64,000 nucleotides of DNA from NCBI RefSeq assembly GCF_013407955.1, contig NZ_JACCBU010000001.1, forward strand, positions 2,604,001 through 2,668,000, in the 5' to 3' direction. The translations under genes and the position numbers were made by a program. Each line of letters begins with the position of its first letter. The first letter of the stretch is position 1. The stretch comes from Microlunatus parietis (GTDB taxonomy: Bacteria; Actinomycetota; Actinomycetes; Propionibacteriales; Propionibacteriaceae). The notes beneath the pieces were generated by a model, which ran no database searches, was not told the origin of the DNA, and worked only from the letters and a program-made list of their open reading frames with translations. Below, piece by piece: positions 43,187 to 51,445 of this stretch.

Positions 43187-46102
43187 GTGACCGTGACTTC
43201 GCCGGCGTCCCCCTCGTTCTCGGAGCGCGGGCGTCCGGACGCGCGCCCACTCGTCGGCCGGGAGCGGGAGCTGGCCCGGCTGCTCGAGCTGCTCGGTCTG
43301 TCCACCGGCCGACCCGGCGGGCTGGTCGTGCTGTCCGGAGACGCGGGCATCGGCAAGTCGCGGATCGTGGCGGCGGCGATCGGGGCGGCCGGCGAGCGCG
43401 GCTGGCGGGTCGCGCTCGGCCAGTGCATGGATCTCGGCCGCAGCCCGCTGCCGTACCTTCCGTTCGTCGAGCTGTTCGGCCGGCTGACCGGGACCGAGGA
43501 GGGCCGGCAGCTCCTGGAACGGCACCCCGGCGTGCGGCCGCTGATCGCCCGTTCGGTGGACGGCACGGCGCCCGAACCGGACCGCGGGGTGTTGTTCGAG
43601 TCGGTGCACGCGATCCTGACCGACCTGGCCGGCGCGCGGCCGCTGCTGCTGGTGATCGAGGACGTGCACTGGGCCGACTGGTCCAGCCTCGAGTTGATCA
43701 GCTTCCTGCTGACCCGGCCGTTCCCGGCCCCGGTGTCGATGATCGTCACTTACCGCTCGGACGATCTGCATCGCCGGCATCCGCTGCGCCCGGTCGCGAC
43801 GGGCTGGATCCAGTTGCACACGGTGGAGCGGCTCGAGCTCGGCCCGCTCCCCGACGATGCGGTACGAACGCTCGCGACCAACCTGCGCTCCGGGATGTCC
43901 GACGTCGAACTGGCCCGGGTGATCGACCGGGCCGAGGGCAACGCGTTCTTCACCGAGGAGCTGGTGGCGGCCGGCACGGTGCCCGGAGGGGTCCCGGACG
44001 ATCTGGCGGACCTGTTGATCCTGCGCCTCGATCAGCTGGAGCCGGCGGCCCGGCAGGTGGTCCGCTCGGCCGCGGTGGCGGGCCGGCGGGTCAGTCACGA
44101 GGTGTTGCAGGCGGTCACCGAGCTCGACCCGGCCGAGCTCGATCTGGCCCTGCGCAACGCGGTGGAACGGTTCGTGCTGGTCAGCGACCGCTCGGATACG
44201 TACGCGTTCCGCCACGCCCTGCTCGCCGAGGCCGTCTACCAGGACCTGCTGCCGGGCGAACGGGTCCGGCTGCACGCCCGCTACGTCGCCGCGCTGCGCG
44301 ACCACCCGCGGGCGACCGCGGCCGACCTGGCCCGGCACGCCCGGGCCGCGCACGACCACGCGACCGCGATCACGGCCGGCCTGCGGGCGGCCGAGGAGTC
44401 GCAGACGATGGGCGGCCCGGACGAGGCGGTTCACCACTATCTCGTCGTGCTCGAGCTGCTCGCCGATCCGCAGGTGGAACCGGCGATCGCCGATCCGGTC
44501 GACATCACGGTCCGCGCGGCGACCGCCGCGGTCTCGGCCGGGATGCCGGAGCGGGGGGTCGCACTGGCCCAGGACCAGCTGTCCCAGCTGCCCCCGGACG
44601 CCGATCCCCTGATCCGGGCCCGGCTGCTGCAGTCGCTCGCCACGGCGGCCATGCTGACCGACCTCAACATCAACGTCCTCGCCCTCACCACCGAGGCGAT
44701 GACGCTGGTGCCGGCCGAGCCGGACAGCGAGTTGCGCTGCCGGGTGCTGCGGTCGCACGCGCAGGTCCTCGCGGACCGGTATCGGCACGACGAATCGACC
44801 CGTTGGGCCGAGGAGTCGCTGGCGATGGCGGAGCGGCTGGGTCTGCCGGAGATCGCCACCGACGTGTCCGCGCTGCTGGCCAAGCTGCAGGACCGGCTCG
44901 GCAACACCGAGGCGTCCCGGGCCGCGCTGCGCACGATCGTCGCCGACGCCCGGGCCCGCGGCGACGCGACCGAGCTGCGGGCGCTCTATCACCTGGCCGG
45001 CATCCATTACGAGCTGGGCGAGGTGGCCGAGGCGCTCGAGCTCTACCTGGCCGGTGCCGAGCGGGCCGCCGAGACCGGCCGCCGGTACGCGCCGTACGGG
45101 ATCGACGCCCGGATCATCGCCGGCGTCGCCGCGTACACGCTCGGCCGCTGGGACCAGGTGCTGGAGATCGTCGACACGACCGGCGAACGGCCGCCGATGG
45201 TCGCCGACGCCGCGCTGGCCGCGATCGAGATGTACGTGGCCGCCGGCCGGGGCGAGCAGGCGGGGTTGGCGCTGCTCGGCCGGGCCGGGCGGGCCACCGG
45301 CACCGACGCCGTGGTGTCGCTGCACGCCGGCGGCGCCGCGATGGAGCTGTACGGGCAGACCGGCGATCTGGACCGGGCCTGGCACCAGTACCGCACGCTG
45401 ACCGACGAGATCGACGCCGCCTGGACCGACGTCCAGGCCAAGATCAGGTTGAGCGCGCTGATCCTGGGCATCGCCGCGGACCACGTCGGCACGACGCCGG
45501 CCGAACGGCAGCGGTGGACCGACCGCGCGGACTGGCTGCTGGGCCAGGTCGAGACGATCGTCCTCGACGCCGAGGCGCGCCGGCCGCTCGGCGTGGAGAG
45601 CCGGGCCTGGGTGCAGCGGTTCCGCGCCGAACGGCTTCGGCTGGACCAGCGGCTCGGCCTGCCCGTCGATTCGGCCGCGCTGGTCCAGGCCTGGCGGGCC
45701 GCCGTGGCCGGGTTCGAGGACTTCCCGAGCGTTCCGGAGTTGGCCCGGAGCCGGATCCGGCTGGCGGCCGCGCTGCGGCTGGCCGGTGCCGTCGAGGAGG
45801 CGGGGCAGCTGGCCGCCGCGGCCCGGGCCGTCGCCGAGCAGCTCGACGCCCGCCCGATGCTCGCCGAACTGTCCGCGCTCGCCCCGCCCGACCGGTCCGG
45901 CGGGCCGGGTGTCCTGACCCCGCGTGAGCAGGAGGTGCTCGCGCTGGTCGCCGAGGGCCTGAGCAACCGCGAGGTCGGGCTCCGGCTCACGATCAGTACG
46001 AAGACGGCGAGCGTGCACGTGTCGAACATCCTGACCAAGCTCGGCGCCGGCACCCGGACCGAGGCCGCCGCCCTGGCCCGCCGCCGCGGCCTGCTCGGCT
46101 GA
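43187..46102 (+). CDS. LAL-type LuxR family regulator (STAND ATPase)
   Basis: A 971-residue regulator. N-terminal AAA domain: PLVGRERELARLLELL, Walker A LSGDAGIGKSRIV and Walker B LLLVIEDVHWAD. The middle ~500 residues are TPR-like helical repeats. The C-terminal LuxR HTH is LTPREQEVLALVAEGLSNRE followed by STKTASVHVSNILTKLGAGTRTE. This is the MalT/LAL architecture, in which ATP and an inducer trigger oligomerisation. GTG 43187 is the best start just before the conserved domain; upstream frame includes repeat R1. No target operon is clear; the next gene is a convergent sulfatase pseudogene. Confidence 0.9.
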   Translation: MTVTSPASPSFSERGRPDARPLVGRERELARLLELLGLSTGRPGGLVVLSGDAGIGKSRIVAAAIGAAGERGWRVALGQCMDLGRSPLPYLPFVELFGRLTGTEEGRQLLERHPGVRPLIARSVDGTAPEPDRGVLFESVHAILTDLAGARPLLLVIEDVHWADWSSLELISFLLTRPFPAPVSMIVTYRSDDLHRRHPLRPVATGWIQLHTVERLELGPLPDDAVRTLATNLRSGMSDVELARVIDRAEGNAFFTEELVAAGTVPGGVPDDLADLLILRLDQLEPAARQVVRSAAVAGRRVSHEVLQAVTELDPAELDLALRNAVERFVLVSDRSDTYAFRHALLAEAVYQDLLPGERVRLHARYVAALRDHPRATAADLARHARAAHDHATAITAGLRAAEESQTMGGPDEAVHHYLVVLELLADPQVEPAIADPVDITVRAATAAVSAGMPERGVALAQDQLSQLPPDADPLIRARLLQSLATAAMLTDLNINVLALTTEAMTLVPAEPDSELRCRVLRSHAQVLADRYRHDESTRWAEESLAMAERLGLPEIATDVSALLAKLQDRLGNTEASRAALRTIVADARARGDATELRALYHLAGIHYELGEVAEALELYLAGAERAAETGRRYAPYGIDARIIAGVAAYTLGRWDQVLEIVDTTGERPPMVADAALAAIEMYVAAGRGEQAGLALLGRAGRATGTDAVVSLHAGGAAMELYGQTGDLDRAWHQYRTLTDEIDAAWTDVQAKIRLSALILGIAADHVGTTPAERQRWTDRADWLLGQVETIVLDAEARRPLGVESRAWVQRFRAERLRLDQRLGLPVDSAALVQAWRAAVAGFEDFPSVPELARSRIRLAAALRLAGAVEEAGQLAAAARAVAEQLDARPMLAELSALAPPDRSGGPGVLTPREQEVLALVAEGLSNREVGLRLTISTKTASVHVSNILTKLGAGTRTEAAALARRRGLLG

Positions 46103-46115
46103 CCCGGGCCGTGCC

Positions 46116-47626
46116 TCAGGCGTCGGCGATCCGCGGGTACGGGCTTCGCTCGCGAGCCACCTCGGCGTTGACCAGGCGCTCCATCAGGCCGGCCCGGACC
46201 GAGGCGTAGGCCGGGTCGTCGAACCGGTTGCGGTGCTCGCCCGGATCGTCGGCAAGATCGAACAGCTCGCCGTACGGCTGATCACGGTGGATCGTGATCT
46301 TGTAACGCTCCTCGACGTAGGTGCGCAGGTGCACCCGGGTCGGCTGGTGCCGGTTCTCCACGAAGACATGATCACGAACCGATTCGGTGGCGCCGGTCCA
46401 GACCGGCCGTTGATCAACTCCCTGCATCCACAGCGGTACGTCGAGCCCGGCCGCGGACAGGAACGTCGGCGCCAGGTCCACCAGGCTCTGCAGCCCGGCC
46501 ACCCGCAGCCCGGCCGGGACGCCGGCCGCGCGGACGATCATCGGGATCCGGATCAGATCCTCGTAGTGGAAGGCGCCCTTGGCGATCAGCCCGTGCTGCC
46601 CGAGGAAGTGTCCATGATCAGTGGTGAACACGACGATCGTGTCGTCGGCGATCCCGAGCCGGTCCAGCGCGGCGAGGATCCGGCCGATCCCGGCGTCGAC
46701 GAAGCTGATCATCCCGTAGTAGATCGCGACGTTGCGGCGCAGCTCCGCCTCGGTGATCAGGTGTGACCGGAATCCGTGGTTCGCGTACCGAGTCTCCCGC
46801 CAGGCCGAGAAGTCGGGAGAGGGTTGCTGGGTCAGGCCGAACAGGGCGGCATCGCCTCGAGCTCGCCGGGTTCCAGGCGGCCGACCGTCACGTCGGCCGG
46901 GTCGTGCAGCGACGCCCAGGGCTCCGGCACCAGATAAGGCGGGTGCGGGTCCTGGAAGCTGGCCCAGGTGAAGAAGGGCCGGTCCTCCGCCGTCGCGCGC
47001 TCGATCGCGGCGACCGAACGCTCCGCGACGAACGTCGTGTAGTGGAACTCCTCCGGCAGGTCCCAGCGGTGGCGTCGGCCCGGCTCCTGCTGCTCGGATC
47101 GGAAATACTCCCGCCAGTTCGGCAGCCCCTGCTCCTCCATCCAGAGCGCGTAGTGCTGCCCGGCCCAGGCCTCGTCGGCGTGGTTGCGGGCCAGTTCGAC
47201 GTGCTCGAAGCCGTAGTGCGGGCCGTGGTAGCCGCGCCAGAAGTCAAGATCACGAAACCGCGGCGGCGCCTCCAGCGACGTCTGCTCGGGCGTCGAGGCG
47301 AGCGGCTGGAAGTGCGCCTTGCCGATCAACGAGGTCGCGTAGCCGGCGTTGCTCAGCAGCCCCGACACGGTCGGCCGCTCCTCGTCCAGCTTGGTGCCGA
47401 TGGTCCAGCAGCCGTGACTGGACGGATACTGCCCGGTGATGATCGAGGACCGGGACGGCGAGCAGAGCGGGTTCGGGCAGTAGGCCCGGTCGAACAGCGC
47501 CCCGTCGGCCGCCAGCCGGTCGAGGTTCGGCGTCGACAGCGCCGGCGTACGGACACCGAGGCACTCGTAGTGCTGCTGGTCGGTCGTGATCAACAGGAGG
47601 TTCGGACGGGCGGTGTCCGTGGTCAT
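46116..47626 (-). pseudogene. Type I sulfatase with a single-base frameshift
   Basis: The N-terminal part (from ATG 47626: NLLLITTDQQHYECLG, formylglycine motif NPLCSPSRSSIITGQYPSSHG) runs into a stop at 46832. The rest continues in another frame with GLTQQPSPDFSAWRETRYAN, ITEAELRRNVAIYYG, IVVFTTDHGHFLGQHGL (metal/substrate His-Asp) to 46116. One extra C in the run at about 46844-46846 would join them into a ~503-residue sulfatase. All active-site motifs are intact, so it is either a very recent mutation or a sequencing error. Arylsulfatase or choline-sulfatase-like. Confidence 0.85.
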
Positions 47627-47637
47627 GCTCCGGAAGG

Positions 47638-49644
47638 TTAGTAGGTCAGATCGGGCGAGAGCAGCCCGGCGGTCCAAGCGGCCCAGCCGAACGCCAGCAG
47701 GGCCACCATGATCAACAAGTTGCCGATCGCGCTCCACACTCCGCCCCGGTTGCGGAGCGTCCCGATCAGCTGCAGCAACGCCGGGACCACGGCCAGCACC
47801 GGGACGAGCGTCAGCACCTGCAGTGCCCGCAGCACCGGTTCCGGGGCGGGCACGAAGGACCCGATCAACGAGATCACGGCGACCCAGCCCAGCGTTGCGA
47901 GCGGTACGGCGAGCAGGCCGAGGTGGGTGAGCGTCCGGAGCCGGCGCCGGGCGACCGACCACTCCGCCAGGCTGACGCCGTGCCGCCGGCGGACGATCGC
48001 GCCGATCGGCCAGGCCAGCAGCACCAGCAGTGCCCAGCCGATCGCGCCGATCGCGACCGGGAGGACGGCCTGCCGGTCCGGCGGCATCGGCAACAACACG
48101 TGCGCGGGGTCGTACCCGATCGCCGTCACCCGCCCGTCCGCCACGTCCATGGCCAGCCGGAGCTCCCCGCCGACCTCCTGCCACACCCAGCCGTCCTCGG
48201 TGACGCTGACCTCCCGGAGCCGCAATGGGTGTCCGCCGGAGGTGGCCACGATCGGCAGGCTGATCGTCCCGTCCCCGTTGTCGGTCACCGTTATCGCGGA
48301 GATCACCGAGGCGGCCCGGAAGAACGTGCTCTCGCCCCGTCGCGAAAACTGGTACGAGCCGGCGGCCCGGGCGGCGTGCTCGGCCGAGGTGGCGGTCGCC
48401 GCGGGCGCGGCGGCCGCCGGGCCCGGGTGGTAGCGCTCGACGAAGCCGGTCAGCAGCGCGGTCCGCAGGGTGGCGGCCGAGTCCCCGGCCCGGCCGGTGC
48501 TGTTGATCGAGACGAAGATGCCGGTGCCCAGCTCGGGCAGTACGGCGAGCTGACTGTGGAACATCGCGGTGTCGCCGCCGTGGGCGAGGACCCGGTGGCC
48601 CTGCAGTTCGTACAGGAAGAAGCCGAGGCCCATCTGGTCGGCCAGCCCGAGGCCACCGAGCGACTCGGCGACAGCGGGCCGGCCCATGGCGGCCAGGCTC
48701 TCCGGCCGGAGCAGTGGCGGCGAGTTCCCGGCCGGGGTGCCGAGCAGGGCCAGCATGAAGAGACCAAGATCGTGCGCGGTGGCCGACATCGCCCCGGCCG
48801 GCGCGGGCCCGATCGTCTCGAAGCCGGCCGCGGATGCGCCCACGGCGGGATACCCCTGCGACATCCGGCCGGCCAGACCCTCCGGCAGCGGCTGATCGAA
48901 GCTCGAGCCGGACATCCCGAGCCGGTCCAGCACCCGGTCCCGGGCATAGTCCCGGTAGGGCGTGCCGGTGACCCGCTGGACGACATAGGCGGCCAGCGCG
49001 TTGGACCAGTTCGAGTACGCCGGCACGGTGCCCGGCCGGTACAGCTGTTCGGGCTGGTCGACCGCGACCTCGGTCCGCAGGTCCGGCTCGGGCGTGCCGG
49101 GCGCGAGCAGCACGCCGCGGCCGCGATCCTCGTACCCGGCGGTGTGACTGAGCAGGTGCCGCAACGTCACCGGCTCGTCGAAAGCCCGCTCCAGGTCGAA
49201 GTCGAGGTACGTCTGCACGTCGGCGTCCAGGTCCACCTTGCCGGCCTCGACCTGCTGCATCACGGCGACCGCGGTGACCAGCTTGGAGACCGACCCGATC
49301 CGGAACAGCGTGCGCGCCGGGTCCACCGGGACCGGCGGCCGCTCGGCCTCGCCGAGGTCGGCGGCACCGTAGCCGCGCTCGGTCAGGATCCGCCCGTCGG
49401 CCACCACCGAGACGGTCGCTCCGGCCAGGCCCTCCCGCTCCAGCGCGGTCGGCAGCATCCCGTCCAGCCAGTCATCGACGTCGGCCTTGGTCAGTTCCGC
49501 GGACACCCGTGGCGCGGTCGGCGGCGTGATCACCGGGCCGGTCGCCGGCGCGGCACAGCCGGCCAGGGTGAGCGCCAGCAGCGCGAGCAGGACCGGGACC
49601 GCCGTGATCATGGAACGGGATCGTCGGGGCGGGGCGATGATCAC
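47638..49644 (-). CDS. Membrane-anchored serine hydrolase (class C beta-lactamase-like)
   Basis: A 668-residue lipoprotein or membrane protein: signal with lipobox LAGC at about residue 30, then the beta-lactamase/PBP4-like domain with SVSK (S-x-x-K) near residue 118, YSN (Y-x-N) near residue 215 and HGG near residue 345. After a ~110-residue beta-rich spacer come four hydrophobic segments at the C-terminus. This large form with C-terminal helices is known in actinobacteria; the role is probably peptidase or esterase rather than antibiotic resistance. GTG 49644 overlaps the TetR stop (GTGA), giving an autoregulated operon. Confidence 0.85.
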   Translation of the reverse strand: MIIAPPRRSRSMITAVPVLLALLALTLAGCAAPATGPVITPPTAPRVSAELTKADVDDWLDGMLPTALEREGLAGATVSVVADGRILTERGYGAADLGEAERPPVPVDPARTLFRIGSVSKLVTAVAVMQQVEAGKVDLDADVQTYLDFDLERAFDEPVTLRHLLSHTAGYEDRGRGVLLAPGTPEPDLRTEVAVDQPEQLYRPGTVPAYSNWSNALAAYVVQRVTGTPYRDYARDRVLDRLGMSGSSFDQPLPEGLAGRMSQGYPAVGASAAGFETIGPAPAGAMSATAHDLGLFMLALLGTPAGNSPPLLRPESLAAMGRPAVAESLGGLGLADQMGLGFFLYELQGHRVLAHGGDTAMFHSQLAVLPELGTGIFVSINSTGRAGDSAATLRTALLTGFVERYHPGPAAAAPAATATSAEHAARAAGSYQFSRRGESTFFRAASVISAITVTDNGDGTISLPIVATSGGHPLRLREVSVTEDGWVWQEVGGELRLAMDVADGRVTAIGYDPAHVLLPMPPDRQAVLPVAIGAIGWALLVLLAWPIGAIVRRRHGVSLAEWSVARRRLRTLTHLGLLAVPLATLGWVAVISLIGSFVPAPEPVLRALQVLTLVPVLAVVPALLQLIGTLRNRGGVWSAIGNLLIMVALLAFGWAAWTAGLLSPDLTY

Positions 49645-50255
49645 GGCTTCTCCTCGGTATGCGTCGGCGGGAGGACCAGGTCGAGGATCCGATCCCCCGC
49701 CTCGGCCAGGCCGGTCGCCCGGACCCGGCTGGCGCGCAGGGTGCTGAAGCCGGCCTGGGCGACGATGTACAGCTCGGCCCGGGTCCTGGCCTCCGGCTCG
49801 CCGAGTTCCGGGTCGAGCCGCCGGAACGCGTCCCCGAGCAGGCCGCAGGCCGTCTCGAACTGCTCCGCCAGCCGTTCGGCGACGGCGGGGTTGCGGGAGG
49901 CCTCGGCGGAGATCTCGACGCTCAGGACAACGTGCTCCACCGCCGCCGCCGCGGTCCGCCGCAGCGTCTCGCCGAGCAGGTCCCGCAGCTGCTGGAAGTC
50001 GGGATGCTCGCCGAGCACCTGGGCCGTGGCGCGGTCGTTGGCCAGCGTCGCCTCGGCGATGATCGCCTCCTTGTTCGGCAGGTACTGGTACAGCGAGCCG
50101 ACGCTCATCCCGGCCTCGGCCGCGATCTGTTGCATCGAGGTGCGGTGGATCCCCTGCCGGGCGAACAGGGTCGCCGCCGCGCGCACGATCCGGTCCTGCT
50201 GGCGCCGGCGGCGTGCCTGGACCGCCGGGCTGTCCTTGCCGGGTTGCGGCGCCAT
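49641..50255 (-). CDS. TetR family transcriptional regulator
   Basis: A 204-residue protein: basic N-terminus RRRRQQDRIVRAAATLFARQG, HTH TSMQQIAAEAGMSVGSLYQYLPNKEAIIAE, and a helical ligand domain. ATG 50255 has AGGGAG 5 nt upstream; the start at 50324 is not favoured. Upstream, ATGAAGGTTCACT contains TGAA/TTCA half-sites in the divergent region shared with the phosphotransferase gene. It is coupled to the serine hydrolase gene and probably represses it. Confidence 0.87.
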   Translation of the reverse strand: MAPQPGKDSPAVQARRRRQQDRIVRAAATLFARQGIHRTSMQQIAAEAGMSVGSLYQYLPNKEAIIAEATLANDRATAQVLGEHPDFQQLRDLLGETLRRTAAAAVEHVVLSVEISAEASRNPAVAERLAEQFETACGLLGDAFRRLDPELGEPEARTRAELYIVAQAGFSTLRASRVRATGLAEAGDRILDLVLPPTHTEEKP

Positions 50256-50344
50256 CGATCTCCCTGATGATGCGAATGAAGGTTCACTCACATCATGGCA
50301 CAAACTCAGTGGACGCCGCAGCACCGCACCGCGATAGTCGGACC

Positions 50345-51250
50345 GTGACTCTCCCCCGGCCGACGACCGACCAGCCGCACTACGGGCAGCACCTCGGTGA
50401 TGTCGGTTACTGGGGCGCCTATGTCCGTACGGCGCTCGACCGGTCCGATCTGTCGGCGACCGAGGTCGAGGCGCCGTTCGTCGGGACGTTCCCGACCTTC
50501 CTGGCCGGCGACGTGGTGGTGAAGCTGTTCGGCGAGACGTTCGACGGCGCGGCCTGCTTCGCCACCGAGCTGGCGATGGCCGAGCTGCTGACCGGCGAGC
50601 CGGGCATCCCGGCGCCCGGCCTGGTCGCCTCCGGCCGCCTCTTCGACGACGATGATCACTGGAGCTGGCCGTACCTGATCATGGAACGACTGCACTCGGT
50701 CCCGATCCGGGACGCCCGGTCCGCGCCGTCGGTGCCGGCGGCGGCGGCCGAGCTGGGCGCCGTGATCACCCGGCTGCACCGGCTCCCGATCCCTGCCCTG
50801 ATCGCCGCCCGCGATCCACTGCCGGGTTTGCGCGCCGCGGCCCCGGAGCGGCTGCGCGGCTTCGGACTGCCGGACCACCTGGTCGAGCAGGTGCCGGAGT
50901 TCCTGGCCGACGCCTCGGCGGAGCGGGTGCTGGTGCACGCCGACCTGACCGCCGACCACGTCTTCGTCGATGATCATGGTCTGGCCGGCATCATCGACTG
51001 GGCCGACGCGATCCCGGCCGACCCCTGGTACGAACTCGTCGCGACCCGTTTCGACGCCTTCGCCGGCGATCCCCGGCCGTTCTCGATCATGCTCGACGCG
51101 GCCGGCTGGACCCGCGGCCCGGACTTCCCGCGCCGCGCCCTGCAGGGCGTGCTGGAGTTCCAGTTCAACGCGATCACCGCGATCACGGAACTGGTCGAGC
51201 TGCCCCGGATCGCCACCCTGGACGACCTCGCCGACGCCCTGTTCGGCTGA
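50345..51250 (+). CDS. Aminoglycoside phosphotransferase family protein
   Basis: A 301-residue kinase-fold protein. FLAGDVVVKLFGE near residue 55 carries the ATP-binding Lys, YLIMERLHSVPI the hinge, VLVHADLTADHVFVDDHG near residue 200 the catalytic loop (H-x-D-L-x4-H, His where most relatives have Asn), and GIIDWADA the metal-binding Asp. This variant loop is widespread in APH-family proteins of unknown substrate. GTG 50345 starts just before the domain. Divergent from the TetR gene; hairpin element R1 copy 4 follows 76 bp after the stop. Confidence 0.84.
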   Translation: MTLPRPTTDQPHYGQHLGDVGYWGAYVRTALDRSDLSATEVEAPFVGTFPTFLAGDVVVKLFGETFDGAACFATELAMAELLTGEPGIPAPGLVASGRLFDDDDHWSWPYLIMERLHSVPIRDARSAPSVPAAAAELGAVITRLHRLPIPALIAARDPLPGLRAAAPERLRGFGLPDHLVEQVPEFLADASAERVLVHADLTADHVFVDDHGLAGIIDWADAIPADPWYELVATRFDAFAGDPRPFSIMLDAAGWTRGPDFPRRALQGVLEFQFNAITAITELVELPRIATLDDLADALFG

Positions 51251-51326
51251 GCGGCGGTCGCGGCCCCGTGCTGCTCCGCGACATCCTGGACGCCGGGCCG
51301 ATGGCGTCCGCGGTCTCCCGCCACGG

Positions 51327-51389
51327 CGATCGACCAGTCACAAGTGCAGCGACACGCCGCCAGAACGCCTGCTTTTGTGACCGGTCGGC
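51327..51389 (-). repeat. Dispersed hairpin element R1, copy 4
   Basis: CGACCAGTCACAA pairs with TTGTGACCGGTCG, with GCAG/CTGC and the loop CGACACGCCGCCAGAACGC exactly as in copy 3. Inverted relative to copies 1 and 2. It is followed 8 bp later by the rpoC terminator. Confidence 0.87.
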
Positions 51390-51397
51390 GGAATGGG

Positions 51398-51432
51398 AGA
51401 GCGCCCCTCCCGGAATCCGGGAGGGGCGCTCT
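51398..51432 (-). terminator. rpoBC terminator
   Basis: AGAGCGCCCCTCCCGGA (51398-51414) and TCCGGGAGGGGCGCTCT (51416-51432) are perfect complements with a one-base centre. The stem begins 13 bp after the rpoC stop. It is very GC-rich without a long U-tract, as usual in this phylum. Confidence 0.9.
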
Positions 51433-51445
51433 TCGTGTCGGTGGG

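Noticed and set aside
42593..46018. A very long minus-strand frame of over 1100 codons opposite the LuxR-type gene
   Set aside because: It mirrors the LAL regulator and upstream repeats; composition is His/Gln/Arg-rich as expected of an antisense shadow.
47638..49644. Antibiotic-resistance beta-lactamase
   Set aside because: The large C-terminal membrane part and lipoprotein signal fit a serine peptidase/esterase better; motifs alone do not show lactamase activity.
50345..51250. Dedicated aminoglycoside-resistance gene
   Set aside because: The catalytic loop has His instead of Asn and the sequence fits the broad uncharacterised APH group; no resistance claim is supported.
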